Notes under the pieces: generated by a model
Database searches by the model: none
What the model was told of the DNA's origin: nothing
The model's input: the letters and a program-made list of their open reading frames with translations, nothing else
Shown here: positions 61,301 through 64,000 of the stretch, one piece after another
How the letters are laid out: every line of letters begins with the position of its first letter
Position numbering within the stretch: position 1 is the first letter of the stretch
Made by a program: the position numbers and the translations under genes
Source: Lotus japonicus
Lineage: Eukaryota > Streptophyta > Magnoliopsida > Fabales > Fabaceae
NCBI RefSeq assembly: GCF_012489685.1
Contig: NC_080046.1
Location: 64,805,984-64,869,983, forward strand
DNA length: 64,000 bases
Direction of reading: 5' to 3'

Positions 61301-63561
61301 CCTGTCCAGACACTGCAATCATACAACACCAAGTTATTTTCAGCAAGTCATTTCCACCTGCTTTAAAACACTAAAAAAAAGTAAATACATAATGTTAATA
61401 GTGCTTATAACAAGTGTTAGAAGTCCCACATTGGCTAGAGATATGGTAAAGACAGCCTTTATGAAGGGTAGAGCAACCCTCAACTCTTGAGCTAGCTTTT
61501 GGGTTGAGTTAGGCCTCCCAAATTCTAATAATAAGAATTGTCCCAAATAGAAGATGCAGAAAAGGGGATGGTAAAAAATGAGCCTTAGCAGCTTTTCTGA
61601 AGGTTTAAAAATCAGACTCAGACTAAACTCATAAATAAACTTGAACAATCTTGGCTAACAAAAAATAATTAAAAAATGTCCACACTACTAATAGAATTTT
61701 TTTTGGAGGGGGGGGATCGATACCAGCTTAAAAGTTAAAACTGTGAAACAAGAAGGCGGGATCAGTAGGTGGAACTGAACAGCAATTTTTGTTGGCATAA
61801 CATCCTAAGTTCCTGTCAGGAAGCCTAAAGCTAAAGCTTCATGGGACTGACCTCAAATTATTATGTCAACTATGAACAGTGTAACATCAAATTAAGCTCA
61901 TTAAATTCCACAAGTTATTCAGTGAGGAGTGAGGACAATTAGTAAAAACCATGGCTATGACTTGTATGAAAAAAAAATGCTCTTAACAAGCATTGGCTAC
62001 AGGGTCCATAATCCAAGTAATATTATATACATGAAACACTCCATCAACAGCTTTATGTAAAATAACAAAATTCACATGACATCCTTGGAGGTTGGAGCTA
62101 ACAATGAAGAAGATAACTATGAAAGCTAATGTGATAGTTTGCAGAAATATACAGGACAATACTGTTGTCTGTGCTCAGCAGTAGGAAGGGAATGGAAGTC
62201 TGCATCTAAGACTGCAATAACGCTGTTAAGTGAAACTGCAACAAAGAAAAAAGAACTCATTAATATACAGTATCAATAGCACATGATGCAGGGACTTTAT
62301 AGTAGAGTGCATATATGAAATAAGTAAATTACGTTGTTCTTTTCCTCTAATTTTCCTAGCATAAACTTCAAGGTATTACTAGAGTATATCTCGGCTTGTG
62401 TGATTAAGTGCGTGCTCTGGTGACACCGTAATTGAGTTCTGTTGACACTATCAGTTAGTTGAACAGCTCTAACAGATCTAACTATATAGGCGTAGCATCT
62501 AAGTCCATGAATATTAGAGTTCCAGTTAGTTTCATTTTGCTCAACAGATTTAACACAGAATATCAGATTCAGCTAATTTCTCTCACTCTAAAAAATTCTG
62601 TTTTCTATAATTTTCTGACTTTTTAATCCTATTACAAGGAAACATAAAAAGATAGTAGCAGGACTACATAGTTTGCATCTCTAACTTCATTGCACAAACT
62701 TTGAAAACAAAAAAAATTGAACCTCCTTACCAATACCATCCTCAGCAGCACTCTGCGTACAGCCCACAGCATCCCACCAATCAACTCCAACCAAAAGGCT
62801 CCACCAAAACCTGTTTTTCCTTACAGATGTCAGTGAAATAAACTGCTGAAAAATTGAAATAAATTACAACTTCCCGTAAACTTATGAGCAAGTTAAGATA
62901 GAGAAAACATGTGATGTACTAACAAGCATTTTTAGAAATCACCTTTCAGCAATTGCACGTTCCCAGGTTGATGAATTGGCTTTTACTTGACTAGTTGGAA
63001 CAGCAGGAGGAAGAACCCGGATTATTTTCAATATTGTCTGATCCTTGCTTGTGTCATGCCAAACAGAAGCAGAACAACAGCTTGTTGAAGAAAAAGATGG
63101 AGCAGCAATTGCAGACCCAACGTTGATCTGGTAATTGTCAACAGGTGCAAAATTTGGACCAGAAAAGATGTGGACTCCACCCCGAAGAAAAGCAATGGCA
63201 ATTTCACCACCATGAGCTGAGTAAACAACTCGGGCAAGTGTCCTAACATCACTTGGAAGATCAAAAGGATCAAAATTGACCCCTTTTGACTTATCAAAAC
63301 AAGACATGGATACCTTTTGCCCATCAGCATTCATTCCAACTGCAGGTGCTTGATGATTCTTGAAATCATTTGTTGGTGGAATACTCAGGTCCACTTTGGA
63401 CTGCCAAACAGTTTGCATAGGAGGCTGTCCACCCATACTGGAAGTAGGGTTTCCAAATATTGGATGGAGGACAACATGCTGTAAAGATGATTCCCAGCGT
63501 TGCACTCTCCACCCAGTGATTGATGGGCCCTCATCTGGATCATAAGGGGACATGTACTGTC
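58334..63561 (-). CDS. MED16: Mediator subunit 16 (C-terminal part; 5' end outside window)
   Basis: MED16 (SFR6) is a tail subunit of the Mediator complex that links transcription factors to RNA polymerase II in cold, defence and iron responses. Nine exons in the window: 62943-63561, 62731-62810, 62153-62235, 61076-61312, 60570-60741, 59671-60176, 59372-59548, 58620-58994, 58334-58480, all in frame, about 798 codons. The N-terminal WD40-like part (about 450 residues) lies beyond the right edge. Landmarks: MSPYDPDEGPSITGWRVQRW, RFWWSLLVGVDWWDAVGCTQ, SLNSVIAVLDADFHSLPTAE, CRLLEGSNAQDVRAMVLDMQ and GLEGVWYKCIRCLRQTSAFA. The C-terminus has paired CIRC and CPMC cysteines, a possible zinc site, ending GGTWARVV. 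The exon with donor AATCAGG|GTCAG was fixed by frame with the next exon. Confidence 0.95.
61415..61530 (+). mobile_element. Short solo-LTR-like repeat in a MED16 intron
   Basis: It starts TGTTAGAAGTCCCACATTGG, contains GAGCTAGCTTTTGGGTTGAG then TTAGGCC, and ends CCAAATTCTAATA (a degenerate inverted match of TGTTAGAA). Flanks ACAAG/ATAAG could be an imperfect 5 bp target-site duplication. It fits a TRIM-type solo LTR common in legume introns. Confidence 0.5.
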
Positions 63562-63967
63562 CTATAAAGGCAAGATAAGTTACATACTTATACTATCAAT
63601 TTCCAAGCTAAACAATAAGGGCACAAGAAACCTCTAGAACAAAGTTCTAACAAACATCACAGCCAGCATTGTTCCAAAACTTATAAACATAGACAAGGCT
63701 GGACATTTAGCCGCATATCTAGCCTAATGATATATCACTTTAGTTGGTCACAGATGGAATGTCAACTAGTGCATGGATGAATAGTGAGAGATTAGAAGCC
63801 CCACTATCAAGAGGGAACATGATATAGATTGTATTGTATCTGTCTCATTAGTGCCATTTGATATTCATTCTTTTATTCTCCTATGTGGATATTAAAATCC
63901 TTTTGTTTCATAACTGATTAGGTGCTATTCTGACGACAAGTAGATGCTATGGGAGTGTGGAACAGAG

Positions 63968-64000
<33 letters not shown>
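63562..64000. other. MED16 intron running to the window edge
   Basis: No coding exon is visible upstream of 63561. A (GA)n repeat (63976-64000) reaches the end of the window and continues outside. Confidence 0.6.

Overview
The window is nuclear DNA of a flowering plant, most likely a papilionoid legume. The evidence is large GT-AG introns, AT-rich spacers, a nuclear tRNA gene, Au-like SINE and LINE tails, many MITEs, and plant-only proteins (allantoinase, acetolactate synthase with a plastid leader, AIRP2, CBSX5, an aluminium-induced YGL/LRDR protein, MED16). The legume call is inference from overall character; no database was searched. Exon structures below were read by eye and checked for reading-frame continuity across every junction.

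Layout. 286-6539 (-): allantoinase, its 3' end cut off by the window. 7805-11965 (+): a small protein built on repeated CX3C motifs. 12947-13019 (-): tRNA-Val(UAC). 14451-16150 (-): sphingolipid delta-4 desaturase. 18041-21532 (-): AIRP2-type RING ubiquitin ligase. 22.6-24.0 kb: decayed transposon DNA. 24455-26687 (-): CBSX5-like CBS protein. 27-32.8 kb: a transposon field in which several insertions still show target-site duplications. 33049-35019 (+): intronless acetolactate synthase. 35946-36956 (+): F-box-associated protein without an F-box. 37796-43077 (+): a chimeric gene. 43.1-44.4 kb: pseudogene fragments and retroposon tails. 44880-52342 (+): complete U2AF large subunit. 54474-56169 (+): aluminium-induced-type protein. 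58334-63561 (-): C-terminal two thirds of Mediator subunit MED16.

The most interesting structure is a segmental duplication with a gene fusion. The block ALS 3' end / F-box-associated gene / U2AF65 5' half occurs twice, at 34.8-39.56 kb and 43.09-46.64 kb. The downstream copy keeps the full U2AF65 gene but only broken ALS and F-box pieces. The upstream copy has intact ALS, but its U2AF65 is cut in intron 4 and joined to a FRIGIDA-ESSENTIAL-1-like CCCH gene through a poly-glutamate exon. All ten exons of the fusion stay in one frame and predict a protein of about 956 residues carrying the U2AF65 RS domain and, presumably, a copy of the U2AF65 promoter. The splice acceptor of the joining exon lies exactly on the breakpoint.

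The genes otherwise look like ordinary single-copy housekeeping and stress genes with no operon-like logic: ureide breakdown, branched-chain amino-acid synthesis, sphingolipid desaturation, ABA/ubiquitin signalling, splicing and transcription.
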